Part shown: piece after piece, positions 1 to 12,541 of the stretch | How the letters are laid out: every line of letters begins with the position of its first letter | How positions within the stretch are numbered: position 1 is the stretch's first letter | NCBI GenBank assembly: GCA_938020505.1 | Contig: CALIHR010000020.1 | Span: forward strand, 1-64,000 | Direction of reading: 5' to 3' | DNA from: an uncultured Actinobaculum sp. | GTDB lineage: Bacteria > Actinomycetota > Actinomycetes > Actinomycetales > Actinomycetaceae | Length of the DNA: 64,000 nt | The notes under the pieces: generated by a model | Databases searched by the model: none | What the model was told of the DNA's origin: nothing | What the model saw: the letters and a program-made list of their open reading frames with translations, nothing else | Position numbers and translations under genes: made by a program

Positions 1-2
1 CG

Positions 3-1871
3 CCGCAGCGCGGGAGATCGGGGCCGTTCTCTGGCCGCGGGATCTCGCCGACGTGGGCCGCGGGCGCCGACGACGGGCAGAGCGAGCCGACGCGCTCGCG
101 AGCGCCGCAACGCGACGAACCGCGCGCCGCGGGCGGGAACGAAGCGACTGCGCAAGAAGGGAAGAAGGCGGCGGAAAACGGCGTCCCGCCGATGCGCGAG
201 AGCGCCGGCGTCCGCGAGGGCGCGCAGTCGGCGAGCGGCGACGCGGCAATCGTCCGCCAGCGCTGGGCCGAGGTCGCGGCCGCCGTCGCCCGCTCGTCGA
301 AATCGACGGCCGCGCTCATCGACGAACGCAATGCGATGGTCGCCGGGATCCGAGACGGAGTGCTCGGCCTCCAATTCCGCACGGCGGGGCTCGCCACCAC
401 CTTCAACGATCGCGATCATGCGCGCCGCGTGGCCTCCGCCCTCCACGACGTTCTGGGGTTGGACTTGCGCGTACGCGGCCTCGTGGGCGGTGATGCAGGC
501 CCAAAAGCGCCTCCCGCCCGTAGCCGGGCGGAGCGACCGGAGCCGGCCCGCCGTCCGACGCCCCAAGCCTCGCCGCGTCCGCAGCCCGCGGCGGCGCAAG
601 CTCCTCCTCATTCGATGTCCGCGGCGTCGCAAGCCTCGTCTCCTCGCATGTCTGCGGCGCCGCAAGAATCGCCGTCCGGCAATGTGCCTGCGAAGAGGGG
701 CGAGTTTGAAGACGGCGACGTCGCCCGGACGGCGGCCAGAGGGCGCGAACGGGAGGCGAAAGCGGGAAAAACGGGTCCCGCGTCCGCCGAACCGAGCCTG
801 AAGCCCCCGGAATCGGAGAGCCCGGCCGCCTCGGAGACGCGGGGCCCGGACGTCCCGGAAACTGGTCGCGGAACACGGAAACCAGAGCCGCGGGCCGCGA
901 AAACAGAAACAGAACGGAGCGCTGAGAAAACGCGGCCGATCGAAGGCGAGTGGCGGCCCTCGCCGGACATGGAGGAGCGCGGCCTCGTTCTTTCTTCCGA
1001 CCGAGTCGAGATTCCCAAAGGCCCTCGGCCGACCAGAGATCAGCTCGTTTCCGCGCTCCGAGAGCTCGAATCCGAGCAGGCGGCGCGCGCTTCCGAGCGT
1101 CCGGCGGACGCCTCAAGCCTTGAGACCCAAGAGCCTTCGCCTGGCGGCAAAGTCTCGGCGTCAGAGGAAAGTACGCCCAGATCGCCCATGCCCGAGGCGG
1201 CGCCCGTTGAACCCGCCCCCGCGGCGCCTCAGTCTGCCTCGACGGCGCCCCCCGAATCTGCATCGACCGTGCGCGCCAAAACCGCCCAGGGAAGCGACGC
1301 CTTCGGCGGTCTGCCTGAGCCGGTCGAGCTCGACGACGAACCGGACCCGTATTTCCCCGTTCCCGAGCCGCAGCCCTTTGGCGGCGTCGCCGCTGACGGT
1401 CGAGGGAGCGAGGACCCGGCCGGAGTTCTCGCTCAATTGCTCGACGGCGACGGCCGCGGCGCCAAGAAGGCCGCGTCTGCTTCCGGCGCCGCGCCGTCCG
1501 AATCCGACGAGGTTCCTTTCTACGAGCAGCGCATGCCTGTTCCGCAGCGTCCGCGAGGCGCCGAGGGACAGGCGGGGTCGGACGAACGCGCGAAACGCCC
1601 GGAGCGGCGCATGCCTGTTCCGCAGCGTCCGCGAGGCGCCGGCGCCTCGCCGCGCGGGGCGGCGTCGATCTCAGAGCGGATCATGGCCGCGCACGGGCAA
1701 GAGCGGCAGAAACCGCGAGCCAAAAGCGCCGCAGTCGACGACGGCGAAAGCGACGTCAGCCTGTCCGACCCCACGATCTCCCAATCGAAGCTGGTCGGCC
1801 TCGACGTCGTCCTCTCGACGTTCGACGGCACGATCATCGAAGAAACAGCCCGCACTGACGGAGGGAACTGA
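3..1871 (+). CDS. dnaX: DNA polymerase III subunit gamma/tau, C-terminal part (5' end outside window)
   Basis: The frame is open from the left edge, so only the C-terminal ~620 residues of the clamp-loader subunit are present; the AAA+ ATPase domains lie upstream. Around nt 260-490 there is a folded segment with the tau pattern: a Trp-containing helix ([14 protein letters not shown]), then LGLQF and a final [12 protein letters not shown], as in the DnaX domain that contacts the replicative polymerase. After this comes about 440 residues of Pro/Ala/Glu/Ser-rich, presumably disordered sequence ending in a short ordered motif ([20 protein letters not shown]). Two nearly identical blocks with core [16 protein letters not shown] sequence are encoded by a 35-bp direct repeat at 1529-1563 and 1607-1641. 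The stop overlaps the recR start (TGATG), implying translational coupling. Identification rests on the tau-like segment plus recR linkage. Confidence 0.85.
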   Translation, partial: PQRGRSGPFSGRGISPTWAAGADDGQSEPTRSRAPQRDEPRAAGGNEATAQEGKKAAENGVPPMRESAGVREGAQSASGDAAIVRQRWAEVAAAVARSSKSTAALIDERNAMVAGIRDGVLGLQFRTAGLATTFNDRDHARRVASALHDVLGLDLRVRGLVGGDAGPKAPPARSRAERPEPARRPTPQASPRPQPAAAQAPPHSMSAASQASSPRMSAAPQESPSGNVPAKRGEFEDGDVARTAARGREREAKAGKTGPASAEPSLKPPESESPAASETRGPDVPETGRGTRKPEPRAAKTETERSAEKTRPIEGEWRPSPDMEERGLVLSSDRVEIPKGPRPTRDQLVSALRELESEQAARASERPADASSLETQEPSPGGKVSASEESTPRSPMPEAAPVEPAPAAPQSASTAPPESASTVRAKTAQGSDAFGGLPEPVELDDEPDPYFPVPEPQPFGGVAADGRGSEDPAGVLAQLLDGDGRGAKKAASASGAAPSESDEVPFYEQRMPVPQRPRGAEGQAGSDERAKRPERRMPVPQRPRGAGASPRGAASISERIMAAHGQERQKPRAKSAAVDDGESDVSLSDPTISQSKLVGLDVVLSTFDGTIIEETARTDGGN

Positions 1872-2608
1872 TGGCTGGAGTGTACGACGGCGCCGTTCAG
1901 GAGCTCATCGACGAACTGGGCCGATTGCCCGGCGTCGGGCCGAAAAGCGCCCAGCGCATAGCCTTCCACGTCCTCGCGGAGGACCCCGAGGAAGTCAAAG
2001 CCCTCGCGTCCGCGCTGCTGCGCGTGAAGGAAAAGGTGCGGTTCTGCGAGATATGCGGAAACGTCACGGAGGCCGAAGTGTGCTCGATCTGCTCCGACCC
2101 GCGCAGAATGGACTCGGTCATATGCGTGGTCGAAGAGTCGAAAGACATCGTCGCCATCGAGAGAACCCGCGAGTACCGCGGGCGCTACCACGTGCTCGGC
2201 GGATCGATCAATCCAATCCAGGGGGTGGGGCCGGACGACCTGCGCATCCGCGAACTCATCTCGCGGCTGAGCGACGGCGCCGTCGCCGAAGTCATCATCG
2301 CCACCGACCCCAACATCGAAGGCGAGGCGACGGCCGCGTACCTCATTCGAATCCTTTCGTCCATCGGCGTGGCTGTCTCCAGACTCGCCTCCGGCCTGCC
2401 CGTGGGCGGAGACCTAGAATACGCCGACGAAATCACGCTCTCCCGAGCCTTCGAAGGAAGACAGCGGATTCTGGCCCAGGCTGCGCCCGGCGGCCCCGCT
2501 GCGGACGCCCGTCCGGCGTCGCTCGGCCCGGCCTCGCATGCAGAAGCGGCGCCGGCTCCGACGGCCCCCGCTGAGGCGGGGCCCGGCACGGCGTCTCCGG
2601 GGCGGTAA
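1871..2608 (+). CDS. recR: Recombination mediator protein RecR
   Basis: RecR works with RecF/RecO to load RecA on gapped DNA. The 245-residue product has the N-terminal helix-hairpin-helix ([11 protein letters not shown], residues 19-29), a four-cysteine zinc finger (C59, C62, C71, C74) and a Toprim domain beginning at VVEESKDI near residue 87, followed by the conserved [12 protein letters not shown] segment. The family is usually about 200 residues; this one carries an extra C-terminal tail of about 40 Ala/Pro/Gly-rich residues of no recognisable function. It overlaps dnaX by one base, the conserved dnaX-recR arrangement. No clear terminator separates it from lysC, 143 bp downstream. Confidence 0.97.
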   Translation: MAGVYDGAVQELIDELGRLPGVGPKSAQRIAFHVLAEDPEEVKALASALLRVKEKVRFCEICGNVTEAEVCSICSDPRRMDSVICVVEESKDIVAIERTREYRGRYHVLGGSINPIQGVGPDDLRIRELISRLSDGAVAEVIIATDPNIEGEATAAYLIRILSSIGVAVSRLASGLPVGGDLEYADEITLSRAFEGRQRILAQAAPGGPAADARPASLGPASHAEAAPAPTAPAEAGPGTASPGR

Positions 2609-2751
2609 ACGACGATTTTCCAGGGGACGAAAGGCGCGAAGGAACCGAGACAAAGGCAATAGTGTGACGAATGCCCGCGTTCAAATTTGAGAATCTGTAG
2701 TAGGCCGGCGGCTGCGCGCAGCTAACATAACGGAGACTGAAGGAGTAACAC

Positions 2752-5060
<2,309 letters not shown>

Positions 5061-5099
5061 TCGCGGGGCCGCCATCGCGCAAGAAGACCAATCGCGTAA

Positions 5100-5140
5100 A
5101 GCGGGGGTGGGACGGCCTTTGAGGCCGTCCCACCCCCGCT
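5100..5140. terminator. Bidirectional intrinsic terminator between asd and the DUF4032 gene
   Basis: Perfect 18-bp stem (5100-5117 and 5123-5140) with a TTTGA loop lies between two convergent genes. It has no long T tract, but the very stable GC stem and position suit a terminator used from both sides. Confidence 0.85.
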
Positions 5141-5187
5141 GCGTTCAACTGCTCAACCGGAGCGTTCGCTCGGCCGGGCAACGCGGT

Positions 5188-6651
5188 TTACGAGTCGTAC
5201 TTGTCTTCGTCGAATTCGTCGTCGAACTCATCTTCGTCGCCCGATTCCACGGAGGGAGCGCTGTCTCCCGTGACGGGGCTGTCGCCGGTGATCGGGCTAT
5301 CGCCGGTGATGGGGCTGGCGCTGGTGATCGGCGTCGCCCCGCTGACCACGATGTAGGAGCGCTCGTCGCGTTGATGGCGCAAGACGTTGTCGATGAAGCT
5401 CGCAATCGCCTCGTCCATGGGGATGTCGCGGCCCGCCTGCTCCGAGATGTACCAGCGGTGGTCGAGGAACTGGTGGAACAGCTCTGCCGGCTCGAGCTTG
5501 CCCTTGAGCTCGCGCGGCACCGCGTTGATCATCGGTTCGAACACGTTCGTCATCCAGTCGTGCGCGGCTATCGGGAGCGACGAGCTCTTGTTAGCCGCCA
5601 CGCGGTACTGCTCAATGTCCTGAATGAGCCGCCTCGCCTGGTTCTCCTGAACGTCCATGCCGGTCAGGCGGATGATCTTGCGCGAGAAGTGCCCCGCGTC
5701 CACCACCTTCGGCTGAATCCGAATCCTCCGGCCGTCCTCGTCGGCGACGATTTGAAGCTCGTCGACGTCGAAGCCCAGCTCGTTCAAGCGCTTGACGTGC
5801 TCGTTCACCCGCCACTTTTCGTCCGTGAAGAAGGTGGTCTCTCCGGTGAGGGCGTCCCACAGGGTCGTGTACTGTGCGACCAGCCGGTTCCCGATGTCAA
5901 TCGTGTCGTAATCCTCGGAGAGGTGGCCCGCGGCCTGCAGATCCATGAGCTCGCCGATGATGTTCGTGCGCGCCACGTCGATGTCGTACAGCCGCTTGCC
6001 CTGGGTGATCCCGTCGTAGACCTCGCCCGTCTCGGCGTCGACGAGGTATGCGGCGAACTCCCCGGCGTCGCGCCGGAACAGCGCATTGGAAAGGGAAACG
6101 TCGCCCCAGAAGAATCCGAGAAGGTGAAGCCGCACGAGCAGAACCGAAAGGGCTCGGATGAGCCTGTCGACCGTCTCCGGGCGCTGATACTGGCCGAACA
6201 AAGCGCGGTAGGGAAGCGAGTACGGCAGATGCTCCGAAACGAAGACCGAGTTGAGCGGGTGGCCCGAACGGGTCGTCCTCCCGGTGATGACGGCTACCGG
6301 CTCGACGCAGGGCGCGTCGAGGCGCTGAAGCGTGCGCAGCATCTGGTACTCGTGATGGGCCGCCGAATCGCCGATCTCCTTAATGGCCAGAATGCGCCCG
6401 TCCAGGTGGACGAATCGCACGACGTGGCGGGAAATGCCCTGAGGAAGCGCAGCCACAATGCTGTCCGGCCATCGGCTCAACGGCTTGTCCCAAGGAAGGT
6501 CGAGAAGGGCCGCATCGGGCTTGGCCGCGGTGATCCGCAGCGAGGAGCTCACCGGCCTCGCCTTCTTGGAGGCCTTCGAGCGTCTCGTCGGCTTTGACGA
6601 TACCCGTTCCTTCTTTGGAACAGGTTTGAGTTGTTGAATTGAATTATCCAT
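5188..6651 (-). CDS. DUF4032 protein with lipopolysaccharide-kinase-like (kinase fold) domain
   Basis: A 487-residue protein with the atypical-kinase features of the DUF4032 family: a lysine in a beta strand (GRILAIKEIGDSAAHHEYQML), a catalytic-loop-like WGDVSLSNALFR, and a metal-binding-like LVDAETGEVYD. This is followed by the family-specific segment with LYDIDVARTNIIGELMDLQ and the C-terminal DUF4032 part. The N-terminus is basic (Lys/Arg/Ser) and probably disordered. The last 60 residues hold short degenerate repeats (SPITGDSPITGDSPVTGDS) and a very acidic Asp/Glu end. No substrate is known to me; the kinase-like motifs suggest a small-molecule or carbohydrate kinase. The promoter region is AT-rich (6652-6700) and includes TATAAC. 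Transcribed alone, convergent with asd. Confidence 0.85.
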   Translation of the reverse strand: MDNSIQQLKPVPKKERVSSKPTRRSKASKKARPVSSSLRITAAKPDAALLDLPWDKPLSRWPDSIVAALPQGISRHVVRFVHLDGRILAIKEIGDSAAHHEYQMLRTLQRLDAPCVEPVAVITGRTTRSGHPLNSVFVSEHLPYSLPYRALFGQYQRPETVDRLIRALSVLLVRLHLLGFFWGDVSLSNALFRRDAGEFAAYLVDAETGEVYDGITQGKRLYDIDVARTNIIGELMDLQAAGHLSEDYDTIDIGNRLVAQYTTLWDALTGETTFFTDEKWRVNEHVKRLNELGFDVDELQIVADEDGRRIRIQPKVVDAGHFSRKIIRLTGMDVQENQARRLIQDIEQYRVAANKSSSLPIAAHDWMTNVFEPMINAVPRELKGKLEPAELFHQFLDHRWYISEQAGRDIPMDEAIASFIDNVLRHQRDERSYIVVSGATPITSASPITGDSPITGDSPVTGDSAPSVESGDEDEFDDEFDEDKYDS

Positions 6652-6784
6652 GATATTTGCGCGTATTGGTTATATTTTACGTGATCTCCTCGTCTGTTGA
6701 GGCGCCTCTATGTGAATATGGGGTACGCCCAACGGGCGAGCAGATGTCTTTTCTCCTTCCGTAGCCCCGCCTGGAAACGGCAAG

Positions 6785-6813
6785 GGCCGGGGCGTGTTCT
6801 TCCAGCCCCGGCC
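6785..6813 (-). terminator. Intrinsic terminator after the ABC ATPase gene
   Basis: 9-bp GC-only stem (6785-6793 with 6805-6813) and an 11-nt loop begin 11 bp beyond the stop of the ABC ATPase gene on the minus strand. Confidence 0.65.
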
Positions 6814-6823
6814 CCGAACGCCA

Positions 6824-7978
<1,155 letters not shown>

Positions 7979-8232
7979 ATTCAAATGGTCCCTTCACCGG
8001 CAGGAACGTGCCGGACGGTCCGAGTGAAGAGTGCCAAAGTGTCGACTCTGACACAGATGCTTAGAACATCCGTGAAAATTATTACACAGAAAGCCGCTGA
8101 GCGCGCCCTCTTTTTGGGCAGAAATGTGTAGCAGAACGCAGAATCGCGAAATCCCAACGCAAATCTGCCTTTTGGCGATTCGTGCACAGCATGCTCAGGG
8201 AGCGTAACGAGCGCGCATGGGGCGTCCTTCGA

Positions 8233-8238
8233 TAGCGT
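8233..8238 (+). promoter_or_regulatory. -10 box for a leaderless start of the Ser/Thr kinase gene
   Basis: TAGCGT ends 6 nt before the GTG at 8245, the spacing expected when transcription begins at the start codon. This decides the start at GTG 8245 rather than the in-frame ATG at 8257. No convincing -35 box was seen. Confidence 0.55.
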
Positions 8239-8244
8239 AGAGGT

Positions 8245-10620
8245 GTGCGTAGGCAGATGAACATTGGCGGGTACAGGCTCATCAAGCGAATCGGCGCGGG
8301 CGGCATGTCCACCGTCTTCGAGGCGGAGGACGGCGCCGGGGTCCGCGTCGCCCTCAAGCTTTTGCATCCGGCCCTCGTGGTGGACTACTCGGGCAGGGAG
8401 CGCCTTCGCCGGGAAGTCGCGATGCTCCAGAAGGTGCGCGGCCGTTACGTCGCCGAGGTCTTGGACGCCGAGACCGACGCCGACGAGGCCTTTATTGTGA
8501 CGGAACTCATAGACGGGCCGACGTTGGAGCAAGACGTCGTCGACTCGGGGGTGTTCGAAGGGGAGGACTTGGTCGAGCTCGCCGAGCATCTCCGCCAGGC
8601 GGTCGAGGCGATCCACGAGGCGGGGGTCCTCCACCGAGACCTCAAGCCGTCCAACGTCATGCTGGGCCCGGACGGGCCCGTGCTCATAGACTTCGGAATC
8701 GCGCAGGTCGACGAGGATTCGCGCCTGACAGTGCCCGGCTCGGTCGCGCACACGCCGGGGTACTGCGACCCGCGTGTCATCAACGGCGCCAACCCGGACG
8801 AAACCGCGGACTGGTGGGCGCTGGCCGCCGTCCTCGCCTTCGCCGCCACGGGCCGGGCGCCCTTCGGCAAGGGCAACCCGCAGGCGATCATGCGCAGGGT
8901 TTTCGAGGGGGTGCCGGACATCGTCGGCATCCAGGGTCCGGTGGCGGCCGCCTTCGTGCGCGCTCTCGCGCCGGACATCGAGGATCGGATCGGGATCGAC
9001 GAGCTCGTCGCGGTGCTCAAGACCGGCCGGTTCGACGACGCCTCTTCCGGGCCGAACTCGGCCTTCGCCGGCATCGCGGGGGTGATGGGGGGAGTCGGCG
9101 GCCTCGCCGGGGCCGCGGGCTCCGCAATGAGGGAGGGGGACACCTTCGAGCCCCTCGTCACGGGCGAAACGGCCTCGCGAGGCGTCGGCGCCGCTGAGGA
9201 GCTTCGGGCTCCCGGCGCTTTCGGCGACGGGTACGGCCAGTACGGCGACGCAGACTATGACGCCCATCGGGGCGACGACGCCTACGGACGGGACAAGGGC
9301 TTAGGGTGGGACGAGGGCCCGGAAACCGCCCTCCGGATGCGGCGAGCCCAACTGGGAGGGCCGGCAACGGAAATCCTCGGAGCGCCCGGACCCGGCGGGG
9401 GGCGGACTGAGATTCTTCCGGCGGGCGACGCTGATTTCGGCGGTGGGCGGACCGAGATCCTTCCCGCAGGGGACGCTGATTTCGGCGGTGGGCGGACCGA
9501 GATCCTTCCGGCCGGCGACGCTGATTTCGGCGGTGGGCGGACCGAGATCCTTCCGGCCGGCGACGCTGATTTCGGCGGGGGGCGGACTGAGATTCTTCCG
9601 GCGGGCGACGCTGATTTCGGCGGTGGGCGGACTGAGATTCTTCCGGCGGGCGACGCTGATTTCGGCGGTGGGCGGACCGAGATCCTTCCCGCCGGCGACG
9701 CTGATTTCGGCAGTGGGCGGACCGAGATCCTTCCCGCCGGGGAGTTCGGCGGCGACGACGCTCGGCCCGGCTTCCGGGCCACGCCGCCGACCGAGGTCAT
9801 CTCGGCTGAACCCCCAATGGCGGCCCCGCCTTCCCAGATGCCGCCGTCGGTCCCCGTGGCGCCGCTTCCCGAAGAGGCCGGGCGTCGGGGGAATCTCGGC
9901 CAAGAGCCTGGGCAGGCGCAGGCTGGGCTTCAGCCCGGGCAACCGCAGCCGTATCCTCCGGGCGCCTTCAATCCGCCGCCGTGGAATGAGTTCATCGGCG
10001 GGCAGGCGCCCGGCGCGCCGGGAGAAACCCCCGAATGGATGCGCCCCCTGCCAACCGTCCGCCTTCTCGTGTTCCTCGGAGGCCTCGCGATTCTCTCCTT
10101 CTCCGTGCGATTCCCGATAGCCGGGATAAGCGCATACGCTTTTGCGGCGTTCGCGCTCGCGATGGTCGGATCGTCTTACCGGAGCCTCAACGCCCGGCGT
10201 CGAGCCCGCGGCGGCAAGTTCTCGGGCGAGAAATGGGGCGTGGCGCTGAGACTGCCCGGCGTATTCGTGAAGACCGTCTTCGAACAGGCGGTGTGCGTCG
10301 GAATCGGCGTCGCCCTGGGCGGCGCTGCGCTGTGGGGCTTGAGCCTCGCGGTTCCCTCGGAGCCCCGGCTCGGCACCTTTGCCGCCGTCGTCATAGCGAT
10401 GACCGTCGCGTGGTTCAACGGCCTCAACGCCCCCGCGAGGCTCGGCGCCCGCAGCCTCATGGCGGCAATCGCCCCGGTCAGCTCGTACAAGTACTTCTGG
10501 GGTGTGGTCCTCGTCGCTCTCACAGGCCTCGGCGTCCTCTACTCCTCCGCCCGGCAGTATCCCGATTGGACGCCGCTCGGCGGCGCGCCTTCCTTCATCA
10601 AGACGGAGCAGCGCGATTGA
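8245..10620 (+). CDS. Ser/Thr protein kinase with repeat array and C-terminal membrane domain
   Basis: A Hanks-type kinase of 791 residues. The kinase domain (about 7-260) has the Gly-rich loop IGAGGMSTVF, ATP-binding lysine K38, catalytic loop HRDLKPSN (D132) and DFG (D149), and an activation segment ending near VAHTPGYCDP. Residues about 384-499 are eight near-perfect copies of a 15-residue unit (GGGRTEILPAGDADF). Then comes a Pro/Gln/Gly-rich linker and a C-terminal hydrophobic domain with four or five likely membrane helices (LLVFLGGLAILSFSV, FAAFALAMVG, a Gly/Ala-rich pair, and YFWGVVLVALTGLGVLY). So the kinase and repeats sit in the cytoplasm on a membrane anchor; there is no extracellular PASTA region. 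Substrates are unknown. The start is a GTG with a leaderless promoter. Confidence 0.9.
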   Translation: MRRQMNIGGYRLIKRIGAGGMSTVFEAEDGAGVRVALKLLHPALVVDYSGRERLRREVAMLQKVRGRYVAEVLDAETDADEAFIVTELIDGPTLEQDVVDSGVFEGEDLVELAEHLRQAVEAIHEAGVLHRDLKPSNVMLGPDGPVLIDFGIAQVDEDSRLTVPGSVAHTPGYCDPRVINGANPDETADWWALAAVLAFAATGRAPFGKGNPQAIMRRVFEGVPDIVGIQGPVAAAFVRALAPDIEDRIGIDELVAVLKTGRFDDASSGPNSAFAGIAGVMGGVGGLAGAAGSAMREGDTFEPLVTGETASRGVGAAEELRAPGAFGDGYGQYGDADYDAHRGDDAYGRDKGLGWDEGPETALRMRRAQLGGPATEILGAPGPGGGRTEILPAGDADFGGGRTEILPAGDADFGGGRTEILPAGDADFGGGRTEILPAGDADFGGGRTEILPAGDADFGGGRTEILPAGDADFGGGRTEILPAGDADFGSGRTEILPAGEFGGDDARPGFRATPPTEVISAEPPMAAPPSQMPPSVPVAPLPEEAGRRGNLGQEPGQAQAGLQPGQPQPYPPGAFNPPPWNEFIGGQAPGAPGETPEWMRPLPTVRLLVFLGGLAILSFSVRFPIAGISAYAFAAFALAMVGSSYRSLNARRRARGGKFSGEKWGVALRLPGVFVKTVFEQAVCVGIGVALGGAALWGLSLAVPSEPRLGTFAAVVIAMTVAWFNGLNAPARLGARSLMAAIAPVSSYKYFWGVVLVALTGLGVLYSSARQYPDWTPLGGAPSFIKTEQRD
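9398..9742 (+). repeat. 45-bp tandem repeat inside the kinase gene, about 8 copies
   Basis: Near-identical 45-bp units in frame encode GGGRTEILPAGDADF; the last unit is shorter and has GSGRTEILPAG. Copies differ by only a few synonymous bases, so the array is recent or homogenised and probably varies in copy number. Confidence 0.95.
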
Positions 10621-10727
10621 AAGACGGAGAGCGGCGCGATCGAACGGGGTTGCCTTCGGCGCCCCCGCGGACGAACGGTGACAGAACGATCACAAGAGCT
10701 TACTAGTTTCTCCACAGCCTGCTCGCC

Positions 10728-10733
10728 TACAAT
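10728..10733 (+). promoter_or_regulatory. -10 box for a leaderless start of the DsbA-like gene
   Basis: TACAAT ends 7 nt before the ATG at 10741, and no Shine-Dalgarno sequence is present. This supports ATG 10741 over the in-frame upstream start at 10678. Confidence 0.55.
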
Positions 10734-10740
10734 CGTGCGC

Positions 10741-11655
10741 ATGGCTTCACGAAACACCCCGGGGCTGAGTTCGCCCCATTTGACGAAGCAGCAGAGGCAG
10801 CAGCAGGCCCGCGAGAAAGCCCGCCTTCTTCAGCAGGCGGAGGCGAAACGCGCCAAGCGCACGCGCTTGTTCGTGGCGTTGGGCAGCTCCTTCGCTGTCA
10901 TCCTCGTCGTCGCCGCCGTCGTTTTCGTCATTTGGAACGGCACGAAGAAGGGGGAGGAAGTGAAACCGAAGGTGAGTCCGAGCGCAAACGTTTCGGCCGA
11001 CGGCGTCATCTCCGTCGGGAAGGGCTTTTCTGAAGGCACAACTCGAGCGGGCGCGAAGAACGCCGACAAACCGAGGGTCCGCATCTACTCCGACTATGCG
11101 TGCACCCACTGCAACGACCTCGAGAAGGAATACGGCAACAAGCTTGTGAACCTCGCCAGCAAGGGCGAGATCACCCTTGAGGTCGTTCCCCTGTCGGTCC
11201 TCCGGCAGAAGTTCTCGGACGTGGCCAGCCAGGCCGACTATTACATCGCCGAAAAGGCTCCGCAGTACTACGCCGCCTTCCACACGAAGTACTTCGCCGA
11301 CGTCTCTGCCCCGATCTTCGCACGGCAGAAGGGCATTCCCTCGCAGTACAAGAAGGTCGCGCTCGACGTCGCAAAGAAAGTCGGCGTGCCCGACGACGTG
11401 CTCAAAGGCCTCGACAGCGCCCTGAGCAAGAATCGCTACGGCTCTTTCCTCCAGTATGCGGCCAAGAAGTTCGCCGACGCCGGGCACCAAGGCACCCCGA
11501 CCGTCACAATCAACGGGAGGAGGCTCGAGGACTGGACCGAGGGCAAGCTCTTGACCGAGCTTGAAAAAGTCGCCGGCCACAAGCTTGAGGCCTCCGACGC
11601 CGAACCGGCGACGCCGAAAACCTCCGAGAAGGAGTCGACGACGCCGAAGGGCTGA
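10741..11655 (+). CDS. Membrane-anchored DsbA-family thiol oxidoreductase
   Basis: A 304-residue protein: a basic, Gln-rich cytoplasmic N-terminus, one membrane helix (residues about 43-65, LFVALGSSFAVILVVAAVVF), then an extracytoplasmic thioredoxin-fold domain with CTHC (C121/C124) after the strand PRVRIYSDYA. Downstream is the DsbA helical insert and the cis-Pro region GTPTVTINGR. The C-terminal 30 residues are Glu/Ser/Thr/Lys-rich. It probably oxidises or isomerises disulfides in secreted proteins, as known for the MdbA/DsbA-like proteins of Actinomyces relatives; the exact role is inferred. A perfect 21-bp hairpin follows the gene. Confidence 0.9.
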   Translation: MASRNTPGLSSPHLTKQQRQQQAREKARLLQQAEAKRAKRTRLFVALGSSFAVILVVAAVVFVIWNGTKKGEEVKPKVSPSANVSADGVISVGKGFSEGTTRAGAKNADKPRVRIYSDYACTHCNDLEKEYGNKLVNLASKGEITLEVVPLSVLRQKFSDVASQADYYIAEKAPQYYAAFHTKYFADVSAPIFARQKGIPSQYKKVALDVAKKVGVPDDVLKGLDSALSKNRYGSFLQYAAKKFADAGHQGTPTVTINGRRLEDWTEGKLLTELEKVAGHKLEASDAEPATPKTSEKESTTPKG

Positions 11656-11697
11656 CAAGCCTCTCTCGACGGAGCCTGTCCGTGGCTCTTCGAGCCC

Positions 11698-11744
11698 GTG
11701 CGCAAAGGCGGGGCGACGTCGATCGTCGCCCCGCCTTTGCGCAC
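11698..11744 (+). terminator. Intrinsic terminator after the DsbA-like gene
   Basis: Perfect 21-bp inverted repeat (11698-11718 with 11724-11744) with a TCGAT loop, 42 bp after the stop codon. Confidence 0.85.
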
Positions 11745-11868
11745 CGGGTGCGGCGGCGTCGCCCTGAGCGCGCCTCGGACGGCCGGCTTTGTGGGCTGCG
11801 CCGTTCCGGCTTGGGTAAACTGCCTGCGTCTGGCAAGATAGAGAGGCGCTCACTCGGGGAGCGCCTAC

Positions 11869-11941
11869 GCCACCTTAGCTCAGTTGGTAGAGCACCCGCC
11901 TTGTAAGCGGACGGTCAAGGGTTCGAGTCCCTTAGGTGGCT
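11869..11941 (+). tRNA. tRNA-Thr (anticodon TGT)
   Basis: Folds as a cloverleaf: 7-bp acceptor GCCACCT/AGGTGGC, D arm GCTC/GAGC, anticodon loop CTTGTAA (TGT, reads ACA), T arm AAGGG TTCGAGT CCCTT. The top pair of the anticodon stem is a C-A mismatch. CCA is not encoded. Confidence 0.95.
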
Positions 11942-12398
11942 CACAGTTTACGGAGCTTCTTCTTATTCCCCTTGGGCGGCTGACGCGGTCGCAGCCTCTT
12001 AGTCCGCATGCCGCCCCGGCCTTTCAATCGCTTATGCGGCCGCAGCCTCTCAATCCCTCGGGTCCGTCCCTGCGCGGATAGGGCGGCGACTACGCGAACG
12101 CCATCGCCGCTACGAACCTCGGGTCCGTCCCTGCGCGGATAGGGCCGCGGGAGGCTCAAACCGCGTGCGCCTCCTTCGCAATGCCCGAGGCGGAGGGGAA
12201 ATCGTGATGAAATCCGCCTCTCGCAGTATGGGTTTACACGGCCTTCTAGTTTAAGATTGAATTACGAGCCGGAAGTCACGCACCGGCTCGGCAAACCGAC
12301 ACCGGTGCGGAACACGTCGGAGGAGACGGCTGCGATGCCCGCAACCCTTCGCGGCCCCGGCAGTCGCCTTCATTGGTGTCGGTTTGCGCCGGTCTTAC
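11942..12398. other. Intergenic region with short direct repeats, no gene seen
   Basis: About 450 bp between tRNA-Thr and the ung terminator. A 24-bp unit beginning GGTCCGTCCCTGCGCGGATA is repeated exactly 60 bp apart (12061-12084 and 12121-12144). A second pair of diverged copies with the core CGCAGCCTCT lies at about 11990 and 12042. No open frame here has coding character. Confidence 0.6.
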
Positions 12399-12438
12399 AA
12401 GCGGGCCCTTTTGCCATCGGCGACGAAAGGGCCCGCTT
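12399..12438 (-). terminator. Intrinsic terminator downstream of ung
   Basis: 13-bp inverted repeat (12399-12411 with 12426-12438, arms AAGCGGGCCCTTT and its complement), about 100 bp beyond the ung stop on the minus strand. Confidence 0.65.
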
Positions 12439-12541
12439 CGCATCACAGATTTTCCGTACCGGCTCGGCTGTTTGGCAAAACGCCCCGGGGCGTAAGGCCT
12501 TCTCGAAGCGGCCAGTCGACCTGTCGAAGCGATCGGACGCC

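Noticed and set aside
5107..6597. 496-residue plus-strand frame opposite the DUF4032 gene
   Set aside because: Antisense shadow in high-GC DNA; the minus-strand product has kinase-like motifs and a sensible start.
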